A DNA stretch of 64,000 nt from assembly GCA_948440265.1 (NCBI GenBank), contig CAOJOK010000003.1, positions 1-64,000 on the forward strand, given 5' to 3'. Positions 19,728-27,860 of this stretch are shown one piece after another. The stretch comes from an uncultured Clostridia bacterium (lineage in GTDB: Bacteria; Bacillota; Clostridia; Christensenellales; Pumilibacteraceae). Within the stretch, counting starts at the first letter, position 1. Each line of letters starts with the position of its first letter. The position numbers and the translations under genes were made by a program. The notes under the pieces were generated by a model. That model was not told where the DNA came from. It searched no databases and saw only the letters and a list, made by a program, of their open reading frames with translations.

Positions 19728-21104
19728 TTAAAGCGAACCGACGGTGCGCGGGAACAGCAGAGTATCCCTTATATTGCCCACGCCCGTTATATACATCAAC
19801 ATTCTGTCGAAGCCCAAGCCGAAGCCGCTGTGCGGTACGCTTCCGAATTTGCGCGTGTCGAGATATTCCGTATATCCGTCCGTATTCATTCCGCGCTTTT
19901 TCATTGCCTTTACGAGTTTTTTCATATCGGCTTCGCGCTCGCTGCAACCGATTATCTCGCCGATACCCGGCACCAAAAGGTCGGTGGCGGCGACGGTTTT
20001 GCCGTCCTTGTTCTGTTTCATATAAAACGCCTTTATGTCTGCCGGATAGTCCACGACGAAAAGCGGTTTTTTATAATATTCTTCGGTCAGATATTTCTCG
20101 TGCTCGGTCTGCAAATCGCTTCCCCACTCCACGGGATACTTGAATTCTCTGCCCGATTTTTTCAGCACTTCCACGGCTTCGGTGTAGGTTATTCTGCCGA
20201 AGTCGCTGTTTACGACGCCGTTCAATTTTTCGATTACGCCCTTATCCACCCACTGATTGAAAAACTCCATTTCGTCGGGGCAGGCTTTCATCGTATCCCT
20301 TATTATCGACTTTATGAAGTCTTCGGCAATCTCGATTATGTCGTCTATATCGGCAAAACACACTTCGGGCTCTATCTGCCAGAACTCTGCGGCGTGGCGC
20401 GTGGTATTGCTGTGCTCCGCCCGAAAAGTCGGTCCGAACGTATAAATTCTGCCCAGACCCATTGCCGCCATTTCGCCTTCGAGCTGTGCCGAAACGGTAA
20501 GCCCTGCTTTTTTTCCGAAAAAGTCTTCGGCGTTGTATTCTTCTTCCGTCTTATACTCGGCGTTCCACGGCTGTGTGGTCACTCTGAAAAGCTCGCCTGC
20601 GCCTTCACAGTCGCTTCCCGTGATTATCGGAGCGTGCACATACTTATAGCCGTTCTTTCTGAAATAGTCGTGTATGGCGTGGCTCAACGCGTCGCGCACG
20701 GCAAACACGGCTTCGAAATATCTCGTGCGCACGCGCAGATGCGGTATGGAGCGCAGAAATTCCAGCGTATGGCGTTTCTTCTGCAAAGGATAGTCCGCAG
20801 GGCACTCGCCGAGCACTTCTATGCTTTTGAGCTGTATCTCGCAGCCGTTCTTGTCGGACTCGACGAACTTGCCGACGGCTTTGACCGCCGTGCCGACGGG
20901 CATTGCCTTTTTGAGCAGTTCTTCGCTTATCTTGTCTTTATCGGCAATCAACTGCATATTCTTGAACGACGTGCCGTCGTTTATCTCTATAAAAGCAATC
21001 GCCTTGCTGTCGCGCGAGGTGCGCACCCAGCCGCACACGGTGGTTTCCTTGCCGACGTACGTCTTTATATCGGCATACAGCGTCTTGATGTCGGTATGTT
21101 TCAT
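19728..21104 (-). CDS. asnS: Asparaginyl-tRNA synthetase
   Basis: Charges tRNA-Asn directly with asparagine. The 458 residues show the N-terminal OB-fold anticodon-binding domain (ETTVCGWVRTSRDSKAIAFIEINDG) and the class IIb catalytic core: motif 2 around GPTFRAEHSNTTRHAAEFWQIEPE and motif 3 GFGLGFDRMLMYITG near the end. The segment VSAQLEGEM fits asparaginyl rather than aspartyl enzymes. It starts 41 nt after the aspS stop and is followed by rarA. Divergent asnB makes the amino acid that this enzyme uses. Confidence 0.94.
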   Translation of the reverse strand: MKHTDIKTLYADIKTYVGKETTVCGWVRTSRDSKAIAFIEINDGTSFKNMQLIADKDKISEELLKKAMPVGTAVKAVGKFVESDKNGCEIQLKSIEVLGECPADYPLQKKRHTLEFLRSIPHLRVRTRYFEAVFAVRDALSHAIHDYFRKNGYKYVHAPIITGSDCEGAGELFRVTTQPWNAEYKTEEEYNAEDFFGKKAGLTVSAQLEGEMAAMGLGRIYTFGPTFRAEHSNTTRHAAEFWQIEPEVCFADIDDIIEIAEDFIKSIIRDTMKACPDEMEFFNQWVDKGVIEKLNGVVNSDFGRITYTEAVEVLKKSGREFKYPVEWGSDLQTEHEKYLTEEYYKKPLFVVDYPADIKAFYMKQNKDGKTVAATDLLVPGIGEIIGCSEREADMKKLVKAMKKRGMNTDGYTEYLDTRKFGSVPHSGFGLGFDRMLMYITGVGNIRDTLLFPRTVGSL

Positions 21105-21145
21105 TTTTTCTCCTATATAGCTTTAAACCGCATAAAAATAAATTT

Positions 21146-22510
21146 TTACGGGCGCAGTCTGTCCACTCCGCGGTATATGAACGTGACTTCGCGCACGTTC
21201 GTGTATCCGAGCAGGTTCATTAACATTCTCGTAAGACCGAAGCCGTATCCGCCGTGCGGAGGGCAGCCGTAATCGAAGCAGGACAGGTAGTCTTTGAGAC
21301 CCTGCGGCAGGTTTTCGCGAACCACTTCGCCGTTTTTGTCCAATGCCTTTGCGGGGATAAGTCCCTTTTCTATGCCCTGTTTTACTATCACGGGGAAGCG
21401 GTGTTCTCTCTGCGCGCCCGTCGTGACTTCCAGACCGTTCCACAAGAGGTCAAAAGACAGCGTTTTGGTCGGGTCGCCTTCCTTATACATATGATAGAAA
21501 GGTCTTATCGACGTCGGGAATTCGGTTACGAACACGAAGTCGCTGTCGTACTTTTCCTTGAAGTATTTGCCGAGCAGTTTTTCCGCGGTCGGGTCCAAGT
21601 CGCCCTTGGTTTCGGGCGGCACGACATAGTTGAGCGATTTTATTATCTCTTTGGCTTCGTCCATAGTCACGCGCGGGAAAGGCACTTTGGGCACGGTTAT
21701 TTCCCTGCCGAGCACTTCCTTTATTTCGTCGCCGTGCTTTTCCTTGACCTTTTTCACAAGGTATTCTATCCAGCGCTCCTCGAACTTCATTACGTCTTCA
21801 TAGGAGTCTATCCAGGCGATTTCGCAGTCCACGCTTGTGAACTCGGTGTCGTGGCGCGACGTGAAAGATTTATTGGCTCTGAAAACCGGTCCGATTTCGA
21901 ACACTCTTTCGAAGCCTGCGGCTATTGCCATTTGCTTATAGAACTGCGGCGACTGTGCAAGATACGCCTTGCCGCCGAAGTAGTTGAGTTCGAAAAGCTC
22001 GGCGCCCGATTCGCTGGGGTTGCCCATAAGTTTCGGCGAGTGGATTTCCGTGAAGCCGTTTTCTATCCAGAATTCGCGCATTGCCATTTCCGCCGTCGTC
22101 TGCACTCTGAATATGAGCTGATGTTCTCTGCTTCTCAAATCCAAAAAGCGCCAGTCCATTCTCAAATCTCTGTTCGACTCGTTGAAGTCGGTCAAATCTA
22201 TCGGCATATTATTGTTTGCGAGATTGGCGACTATGACTTCTTCCGCGAGCAGTTCCACGCCGTTGAGTTTGACGAAATCGTCGACGTGCACCTTGCCTTT
22301 CACCCTTACGGACGATTCCAGCGTGAGCGCGGCAACCGTTTCGTTGAGCTTCTTATTCTCGTCGTTTTTGAATATCGTGACCTGAACCGATTCGGTTATG
22401 TCGCGTATCACGAGAAACTGCATTTTTTTCAGGTCTCTTACCTGTTTCACAAAGCCGCGGATTTCCACGGTTTCGCCGTCGTGCGCTTTGATTTCGTTTA
22501 TCTTTATCAC
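21146..22510 (-). CDS. aspS: Aspartyl-tRNA synthetase, archaeal/eukaryotic type
   Basis: Charges tRNA with aspartate. The 454-residue length and lack of the bacterial GAD insertion place it in the archaeal/eukaryotic-type AspRS group, many bacterial members of which are non-discriminating and also charge tRNA-Asn. Seen: OB-fold (VEIRGFVKQVRDLKKMQFLVIRD), class II motif 2 (GPVFRANKSFTSRHDTEFTSVDCE), motif 3 (GYGFGLTRMLMNLLG), and the end in YRGVDRLRP. An ATG at 22561 lies inside the promoter; the GTG at 22510 follows GGAGG at 9 nt and is taken as start. It leads the aspS-asnS-rarA operon. Confidence 0.9.
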   Translation of the reverse strand: MIKINEIKAHDGETVEIRGFVKQVRDLKKMQFLVIRDITESVQVTIFKNDENKKLNETVAALTLESSVRVKGKVHVDDFVKLNGVELLAEEVIVANLANNNMPIDLTDFNESNRDLRMDWRFLDLRSREHQLIFRVQTTAEMAMREFWIENGFTEIHSPKLMGNPSESGAELFELNYFGGKAYLAQSPQFYKQMAIAAGFERVFEIGPVFRANKSFTSRHDTEFTSVDCEIAWIDSYEDVMKFEERWIEYLVKKVKEKHGDEIKEVLGREITVPKVPFPRVTMDEAKEIIKSLNYVVPPETKGDLDPTAEKLLGKYFKEKYDSDFVFVTEFPTSIRPFYHMYKEGDPTKTLSFDLLWNGLEVTTGAQREHRFPVIVKQGIEKGLIPAKALDKNGEVVRENLPQGLKDYLSCFDYGCPPHGGYGFGLTRMLMNLLGYTNVREVTFIYRGVDRLRP

Positions 22511-22551
22511 TTTTATTTGCCTCCGAGTTTCGTTGGGATTATACAAAGCTA

Positions 22552-22580
22552 ATTTTACCATTCTTTTATAAAAAAGTCAA
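22552..22580 (-). promoter_or_regulatory. Promoter of aspS-asnS-rarA
   Basis: On the minus strand TTGACT (22575-22580) and TAAAAT (22552-22557) with a 17-bp spacer, 41 bp upstream of the GTG start. Confidence 0.7.
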
Positions 22581-22607
22581 GACAATTTCAAATCGCAATC
22601 TATTTAC

Positions 22608-22636
22608 TTGACTTATTTTACGATTTACTGTATTAT
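22608..22636 (+). promoter_or_regulatory. Promoter of asnB
   Basis: TTGACT (22608-22613) and TATTAT (22631-22636) with a 17-bp spacer, 46 bp upstream of the ATG. It is back to back with the aspS promoter, with 27 bp between the two -35 boxes. Confidence 0.7.
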
Positions 22637-22682
22637 TGTACGAAAGCGTAAAAAGCCGACGCACGGCATAAGGAGTTTATCT

Positions 22683-24263
22683 ATGTGTTCCATCTTCTGC
22701 ATAACGGACAAGAGTTTGAATAAAGCCGACGTCGAAAAGGCTTTCGACAGGACGGTCAGCCGCGGACCGGATATGTCCGTGTTCGAGGAAACAAGCGGCG
22801 GATATATAGGCTTTCACCGACTTGCCATTATGGGTTTGAACGCGAGCGGTATGCAGCCGTTTTACTACAAAAACAACATTTCCGTTTGCAACGGAGAAAT
22901 ATACGGTTTTCGCAAGCAGAAAGCCGAGCTCGAGAGCAAGGGCTACAAATTCAAGTCGGAATCGGACTGTGAAATTCTGCTTGCTATGTACGAGCTTTAC
23001 GGCACGGATATGTTCCGCCGTCTCGACGCGGAGTTTGCCTGCGTGATTTACGACGGCGAAAAAAACTCTTACATAGCCGCGCGCGACCCGATTGGAATCC
23101 GTCCGCTTTACTACGTCTTTCTTGACAGCGGCGCAATCGCGTTTGCCAGCGAGCCTAAAAATCTCGTCGGGTTATCGGGCGGCAAAATTCTGCCCTTTCC
23201 CCCGGGTCACTACTACGCGGACGGAAAATTCGTCTGCTACCGCGACGTGACGAACGTCAAGACTGCCGTCTACGATATCGACACTGCCTGCCGCGGCATT
23301 AAGGAAAAGCTCGTGAAAGGTATCGAAAAGCGGTTGGACGCCGACGCGCCGCTCGGGTTTCTGCTCTCGGGCGGGCTGGACTCGTCTTTGGTATGCGCGG
23401 TCGGACAGAAGCTGTCGAAAAAGAAGATTCGCACGTTTGCCGTCGGTATGGACAAGGACGCAATCGATTTGAAGTACGCGCGGCAAGTCGCAGACTATCT
23501 CGGCACCGACCACACGGAAATTTATATGACGCGCGACGAAGTGATTGCTTCTCTCGACGAAGTAATCGCGGCGCTCGGCACGTTCGACATTACGACCGTG
23601 CGCGCGAGTATGGGTATGTATTTAATCTGCAAGAAGATACGCGAGACGACGGACGTCAAAGTGCTTATGACGGGCGAGATTTCCGACGAGCTGTTCGGGT
23701 ACAAATACACGGACTTTGCGCCGTCTGCCGAGGCGTTTCAGGCGGAGTCGGTCAAGCGCGTCAAGGAGCTGAACTGCTATGACGTTCTGCGTGCCGACCG
23801 CTGTATTTCGGTCAACTCTATGGAAGCGCGGGTGCCGTTCGGCGACCTCGATTTTGCGGAGTTTGTTATGAGCATAGACCCCGAAATCAAGATGAACAAA
23901 TACAATACGGGCAAGTATCTTCTGCGGCGCGCTTTCGAGGGCGATTATCTGCCCCGTGAGATTTTATACCGCGAGAAGGCGGCTTTCTCGGACGCCGTGG
24001 GACATTCTATGGTGGACGACATCAAAGAGTACGCCGAAACGCTCTATAAAGGCGACTTTTCCGCACTGTGCGACAAGTACGCCTATCACGCAAGACCGTT
24101 TACCAAAGAGTCGCTTTTATACCGAGAGATTTTCGAAAAATACTATCCTATGCAGGCGGAAATGATTCCCGATTTTTGGATGCCGAACAAGTCCTGGAAG
24201 GGCTGTGACGTCGACGACCCGTCGGCGCGCGTGCTGTCCAACTACGGCAACAGCGGAAAGTGA
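22683..24263 (+). CDS. asnB: Asparagine synthetase (glutamine-hydrolysing)
   Basis: Makes asparagine from aspartate, glutamine and ATP. The protein of 526 residues starts MCSIF; Cys2 is the amidotransferase nucleophile after Met removal, which fixes the start (AAGGAG 6-7 nt upstream) over a longer open frame. Domain 1 (to about residue 190) shows ISVCNGEIYGF and SESDCEILLAMYE; domain 2 has the PP-loop LLSGGLDSSLV and the MTGEISDELFGYKY and MEARVPFGD segments typical of AsnB. It is divergent from aspS-asnS, so synthesis and use of Asp/Asn sit together. No T-box or other leader is visible in the short 5' region. Confidence 0.95.
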   Translation: MCSIFCITDKSLNKADVEKAFDRTVSRGPDMSVFEETSGGYIGFHRLAIMGLNASGMQPFYYKNNISVCNGEIYGFRKQKAELESKGYKFKSESDCEILLAMYELYGTDMFRRLDAEFACVIYDGEKNSYIAARDPIGIRPLYYVFLDSGAIAFASEPKNLVGLSGGKILPFPPGHYYADGKFVCYRDVTNVKTAVYDIDTACRGIKEKLVKGIEKRLDADAPLGFLLSGGLDSSLVCAVGQKLSKKKIRTFAVGMDKDAIDLKYARQVADYLGTDHTEIYMTRDEVIASLDEVIAALGTFDITTVRASMGMYLICKKIRETTDVKVLMTGEISDELFGYKYTDFAPSAEAFQAESVKRVKELNCYDVLRADRCISVNSMEARVPFGDLDFAEFVMSIDPEIKMNKYNTGKYLLRRAFEGDYLPREILYREKAAFSDAVGHSMVDDIKEYAETLYKGDFSALCDKYAYHARPFTKESLLYREIFEKYYPMQAEMIPDFWMPNKSWKGCDVDDPSARVLSNYGNSGK

Positions 24264-24276
24264 GAAAACAAAACAG

Positions 24277-24305
24277 TTGACTTTTGCCGCACGTTCGGCT
24301 AAAAT
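24277..24305 (+). promoter_or_regulatory. Promoter of tRNA-Arg
   Basis: TTGACT (24277-24282) and TAAAAT (24300-24305) with a 17-bp spacer, about 58 nt upstream of the tRNA 5' end. Confidence 0.6.
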
Positions 24306-24369
24306 ATATACGTTTGATTTACTGTCGCTTTTTTCTCTGCGGCGTTTTCACACCCTATCGCTGCCGTTT

Positions 24370-24445
24370 GTGCCCGTGGTGGAATTGGATACCATAAAGG
24401 CCTCCGACGCCTTCGGTCCGGGTTCGAGCCCCGGCGGACACACCA
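24370..24445 (+). tRNA. tRNA-Arg (anticodon CCG)
   Basis: A full cloverleaf of 76 nt with encoded CCA. D stem GTGG/CCAT, anticodon stem AAGGC/GCCTT around the loop CTCCGAC with anticodon CCG at 24404-24406 (reads CGG), 4-nt variable loop, T stem CCGGG/CCCGG with loop TTCGAGC. The acceptor stem is GTGCCCG / CGGACAC and has one C-A mismatch at the fourth pair. The discriminator is A, as expected for tRNA-Arg. Confidence 0.9.
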
Positions 24446-24482
24446 GAAATTCCGCAAGATTTTTGCGGAATTTTTATTTTGC
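24446..24482 (+). terminator. Terminator after tRNA-Arg
   Basis: A perfect hairpin AATTCCGCAA / TTGCGGAATT with a short loop, followed by TTTATTTT, starting 2 nt after the CCA end. Confidence 0.85.
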
Positions 24483-24539
24483 GGTCTTATTCGGATTTGG
24501 AAGTAAAAGCAAGTCTGAATTAACTTGCGGGTTTTATTA

Positions 24540-24568
24540 TAGACAATATCGGGTAAATGTGGTATTAT
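24540..24568 (+). promoter_or_regulatory. Promoter of the AT-rich orphan gene
   Basis: TAGACA (24540-24545) and TATTAT (24563-24568) with a 17-bp spacer. A strong ribosome site AAGGAGG (24588-24594) lies 6 nt before the ATG. Confidence 0.6.
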
Positions 24569-24600
24569 AATATCAGCAATAACTACCAAGGAGGAAAATA

Positions 24601-25740
24601 ATGCTTAAACAAGACTTAAACAGTTTATTTACAAATCCTCAAAAGAAAAATGAAGTTAGTTTATTCAGAGGATTGATTCGAACTATGAATCAAAGCGATT
24701 TTGCCTGCGCAAAAGAATATCACGGCAACAAAGGATATGTTAAACATTTTATGCAATATAGACATACAGCACCTAAAGAAAGATGTTGTGAAATTGCAGA
24801 CGTTTTAATGCTGTTTATCGATGAAATCGGTAATCTGCGGTTTACCTTTCTACAGAATAAGCGTGATAAAAAAATACAGTACGACCCGAAATTACCGTTA
24901 AGGAAAATAACGGCAGACCCTGTTCAATGGGATTTACTGCATTACCGCTGTCCGTTGTCCGATTCGATGAATACGAACTTACCGACAGATTGCCTCAGTT
25001 CGGCAATCTTAAACAGTGCGGCGACTTACGGAATATTTTTAAATGAGCGGTCTTCGAAAGAGGTAGAAATGTCGTACAACATTGCAAGAGATATGACATT
25101 GGCTACAACGAGAGCTATTTCCGCAAAAAAATATAAGCGCACGTATGACATCTCCACTGTCTATAATCGCGTGAATTTTTTAAACGGATATTGGGAAATC
25201 GAAGGAACTACCACTTTAAACGATTTTGAAGCGGCAGCACAGTCTATGCTTATCGGCACCCCCGTAGAATACGATAATTTTCACCACAGAAATATTGCGG
25301 AAAAGTTTTTATCGTTTGCACTCACCTGTCTGCGTGACGAGCACCTAAATAACGAAATTGACAACTTCAATCCAAACTACGAAAGATATTATGCCACGCT
25401 TCGCCGTTGCGCCCAAAGATATGAAGTGAATATCGAAGAAAAAATCGAATTACCTTACAGTCTTGCGGTGGTCGAGGCAAAGAGCGTATATTTTGCGACA
25501 AAAGCAAAAACTGCAGACTGCCGTTGGCACGTCGGCGGCAAACTGCTTTTTGAAAACGAAGAAATTTATAATAAGCTCCAAGACGAAAATGCAATCGTTT
25601 ATATCGATTCACATAGAATAGACAATGATTTGCAACGGTTTTTAACTTTGGAAAACATAAAGAGTAAAACCTATATTGTAAATTACGACGAGGACGGCGT
25701 AAAATTGATTCGTGCCGATTGGTATAAGTCAATATTGTGA
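24601..25740 (+). CDS. Protein of unknown function, AT-rich orphan
   Basis: I do not recognise this 379-residue protein. It is soluble: no signal peptide or membrane segment is visible. It is rich in Asn, Lys, Tyr and Arg. A Cys/His patch (YRHTAPKERCCE, residues 57-68) and the segment LFIDEIGNLRF could belong to a nucleic-acid enzyme, but no catalytic motif is certain. Base use is strongly AT-rich (AAA, ATT, TTA codons), unlike the GC-rich codon use of asnB and of the copper operon on either side, which points to recent transfer. It stands alone behind tRNA-Arg, with its own promoter and a near-perfect ribosome site, and converges with ogt. No integrase and no repeated tRNA end is visible downstream. 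A single-gene accessory or defence role is possible but not shown. Confidence 0.75.
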   Translation: MLKQDLNSLFTNPQKKNEVSLFRGLIRTMNQSDFACAKEYHGNKGYVKHFMQYRHTAPKERCCEIADVLMLFIDEIGNLRFTFLQNKRDKKIQYDPKLPLRKITADPVQWDLLHYRCPLSDSMNTNLPTDCLSSAILNSAATYGIFLNERSSKEVEMSYNIARDMTLATTRAISAKKYKRTYDISTVYNRVNFLNGYWEIEGTTTLNDFEAAAQSMLIGTPVEYDNFHHRNIAEKFLSFALTCLRDEHLNNEIDNFNPNYERYYATLRRCAQRYEVNIEEKIELPYSLAVVEAKSVYFATKAKTADCRWHVGGKLLFENEEIYNKLQDENAIVYIDSHRIDNDLQRFLTLENIKSKTYIVNYDEDGVKLIRADWYKSIL

Positions 25741-25794
25741 CGGCGTAACGTACCCTCAATAAAGACTCACATAAATACCACCGTTCAAGCGGCG

Positions 25795-26187
25795 TTACGG
25801 TGCGGTGGAGTGTTTGGGAATGAAGTACTTTTCCTTATAGCCGCCTTCGAGTTTTAGAAAGCGAATCTTTTTGTCTATGCCGCCGGCGTAACCTGCAAGG
25901 CTGTTATTTGTGCCGACTACTCTATGGCAGGGCACGATAAGATTTATATTGTTTTTGCCGACCGCCGTTCCCACCGCCTGCGCCGACATTCGTTCAAGTC
26001 CGCGGTTTTCGGCTATCTTTTTTGCAATCTCGTTATATGTAGTAGTTGTGCCGTACGGAATTTCGTGCAGTATGTTCCACACCTCGATTTGAAACGGCGT
26101 GCCTATCATATGTATAGGCGGTTCGAAATCGGGCTTTTCGTCTTGAAAATAAACGTCTTCAAAGCTTTCGTCGGTCAGAGAGTATTC
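25795..26187 (-). CDS. Methylated-DNA-protein-cysteine methyltransferase, 5'-truncated
   Basis: The C-terminal part of an Ogt/AGT alkylguanine transferase, which removes alkyl groups from O6 of guanine by transfer to its own cysteine. The DNA-binding domain is complete: GTPFQIEVWNILHEIPYG, the helix-turn-helix MSAQAVGTAVGKNN, and the active site IVPCHRVVG with its Cys. Homology starts at EYSLTDESFEDVYF; the usual N-terminal ~60 residues are missing, and the DNA there is instead the 3' end of the HAD gene in another frame. No good start codon precedes the homologous part; the first ATG is at 26109, giving only the DNA-binding domain. Either a decaying gene left by a deletion, or a short alkyltransferase-like protein translated by coupling to the HAD gene. 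Confidence 0.6.
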   Translation of the reverse strand, partial: EYSLTDESFEDVYFQDEKPDFEPPIHMIGTPFQIEVWNILHEIPYGTTTTYNEIAKKIAENRGLERMSAQAVGTAVGKNNINLIVPCHRVVGTNNSLAGYAGGIDKKIRFLKLEGGYKEKYFIPKHSTAP

Positions 26188-26828
26188 AACAGCGGTATAA
26201 CTTCCGACAGGCTGTTGACGACAAGGACATCGCTTTTTACCGCTTTGTTTTTTCGGTTGAGCAGAATCGGCGTTATTCCGACAGACAATGCTCCGCGGAC
26301 ATCTGTTTTTTCGGAGTCCCCTATATGTACCGTTTCGCTCGGACTGCATCCTGCAATTTCCAGCGCTTTCAAAAATAATTCTTTATGCGGCTTATACGCA
26401 CGTACCATATCTCCGCACACAATACCCGCAGGCTTCAAACCGTTATCTTTCATTGCTATATCGACATACTGCACGCCGTTGTTCGTAATAATATATATCG
26501 GGTAAGGGCATTTTTCAAAGAACGGTTTTACGTCGTCGAACAGCGGTGCTTTCGACCAATACTCTATGCAAAGCTCGTGCAGTTTGTTTAAATCGGCTTT
26601 CAGTTCCATTTCCCGAGTCATTCTTTCAAGCGCAATGTCGGTTATTTCGTCTTGCGTAAGATATTCCCCGTAATTGCTTTTATTTTCCAGCTCCGTTATC
26701 GCCGTCCACCAATACTTTATTGCGTCGTTCGGGTCGGTAAGTTTACTGTGCGTACAGACTATTTCGGTAAATTTCATCGTCGCTTTGCACATTTCCTGCG
26801 TGAGCGTACCCGAATAGTCCACAAACAC
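26175..26828 (-). CDS. HAD-family hydrolase with a frameshifted start
   Basis: A haloacid-dehalogenase-type phosphatase of 217 residues: motif 1 FVDYSGTLT (nucleophile Asp; the second Asp of the usual DxD is Ser), motif 2 IYIITNNG, Lys in RAYKPHKELF, and motif 3/4 HIGDSEKTDVRGA. The in-frame start is a weak GTG at 26828 that leaves almost nothing before motif 1. A far better start, ATG at 26847 with GGAGG 7 nt upstream, is out of frame by one base in a run of eight A (26837-26844). With seven A it would read MKKIKTVFVDYSGTL. So the gene is off at the start, or read by slippage, or the sequence has a homopolymer error. It lies in the copper operon; the substrate is unknown. Confidence 0.75.
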   Translation of the reverse strand: MFVDYSGTLTQEMCKATMKFTEIVCTHSKLTDPNDAIKYWWTAITELENKSNYGEYLTQDEITDIALERMTREMELKADLNKLHELCIEYWSKAPLFDDVKPFFEKCPYPIYIITNNGVQYVDIAMKDNGLKPAGIVCGDMVRAYKPHKELFLKALEIAGCSPSETVHIGDSEKTDVRGALSVGITPILLNRKNKAVKSDVLVVNSLSEVIPLLNTL

Positions 26829-26890
26829 AGTCTTTATTTTTTTTCATAACAAATCCTCCGATTTTTAATATCAAGTGTCGAACGTTAACG

Positions 26891-27643
26891 TCATATAAAC
26901 AACCGATTGTCTTTTCTGTCTTTGCAAGAATTTTTGAGAGCAACGCTTACGAGTTTCACCATTACTCCGCTGACCTTGCGTGCGTTCTGCGGACAAACGG
27001 CTACACAGCGCATACAGTTTATACACAGCTTTCCGTCTGTCTTTTTTGGGTTGCTCTTATCGATTGCGCCGACAGGACATTTATCCGCGCATATTCCGCA
27101 ATTCGTGCAAGCCGAAGCGGTTTTCGGGACAAGCCCCGAACCGGACTTCTTATACGGGCGGTTTCCCGGGATTTTCGGCATATCGCTTACGGAAGCCTTT
27201 ATCTTTTCTTTAATCTTTTCGGCAAACCCTGCAAGCTGTTTTGCGTCCGTATCATCGGGTCTGCCGGCGGCGTATATGTGCGCTATCGAATGTTCCGCAA
27301 CGGCAGTTATTCCCGCAATAACTTCGAACCCGCATTCTTCCGCCGCGTCCGAAATTTCAATCAAGGTGTCTTCCTGTTCGCGGTTTCCGTAAACGGCAAT
27401 AACGACTGCCTTTGCGCCGTTTGCCTTTATCTTTTTCAAACGGTCGATTGCGGTTTTGGGCGCTCTGCCGCCGAAAGACGGCATAGCTATGACGGCTATT
27501 CCGTCGTCCGTCAGATTGCAGCCCGTAAAGTTTTGAACGGACAGGTCCACCGTTTCCGCTTCCGCCCCGAGTGCATAGGCAACGGCGCTTGCCGCTTTGT
27601 CCGTTCCGCCCGTCGGACTGAACACTATCTTATAAATCTTCAT
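26891..27643 (-). CDS. EFR1-type flavodoxin-like/ferredoxin fusion protein
   Basis: An electron-transfer protein of 250 residues. The N-terminal half is flavodoxin-like (KIVFSPTGGTDKAASAV binds FMN phosphate; MPSFGGRAP; VYGNREQEDTL). The C-terminal half is a 2[4Fe-4S] ferredoxin with two clusters, ACTNCGICADKCPVGAI and LCINCMRCVAVCPQNAR. This is the layout of the EFR1 family found in anaerobes. It starts 16 nt after the copA stop, with AAGGAG before the ATG, so it belongs to the copper operon; a role in redox repair or metal stress is inferred. The HAD gene follows 43 nt downstream. Confidence 0.88.
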   Translation of the reverse strand: MKIYKIVFSPTGGTDKAASAVAYALGAEAETVDLSVQNFTGCNLTDDGIAVIAMPSFGGRAPKTAIDRLKKIKANGAKAVVIAVYGNREQEDTLIEISDAAEECGFEVIAGITAVAEHSIAHIYAAGRPDDTDAKQLAGFAEKIKEKIKASVSDMPKIPGNRPYKKSGSGLVPKTASACTNCGICADKCPVGAIDKSNPKKTDGKLCINCMRCVAVCPQNARKVSGVMVKLVSVALKNSCKDRKDNRLFI

Positions 27644-27659
27644 AACTACTCCTTGCGAC

Positions 27660-27860
27660 TTACTGAACGCGGTAGCCGAGTTTTTCTATGGTCTTTACTA
27701 ATACTTTGTCTTTGATTTCTTTGTCCGATATTACGGTTGCCTGCTTGGTTTCCAAATCGACGGAAACGGACGTTACGCCTTTGATTTCCTTCAAGGCGTT
27801 CTCCACCTTCATTCTGCAATGATTGCAGCTCATACCTTCGATTGTAATTACTTTTTCCAT
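27660..27860 (-). CDS. copZ: CopZ copper chaperone, internal start inside copA
   Basis: A 66-residue heavy-metal-associated domain (MEKVITIEGMSCNHCRMKVENA) with the CxxC copper site. It is the normal length and sequence type of a free CopZ chaperone. It is in frame with copA and forms its C-terminal end, but a perfect AAGGAGG (27866-27872) stands 5 nt before its ATG. The 20 codons upstream are AT-rich, like an intergenic spacer that became coding. So the copA stop codon seems to have been lost while the copZ start remained. Free CopZ and CopA-CopZ could both be made. Confidence 0.65.
   Translation of the reverse strand: MEKVITIEGMSCNHCRMKVENALKEIKGVTSVSVDLETKQATVISDKEIKDKVLVKTIEKLGYRVQ

Noticed and set aside
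24601..25740. AT-rich orphan as part of an integrated element with an att site in tRNA-Arg
   Set aside because: I looked for a second copy of the tRNA 3' end (GGTTCGAGCCCCGG) downstream and for an integrase; neither is in the window.
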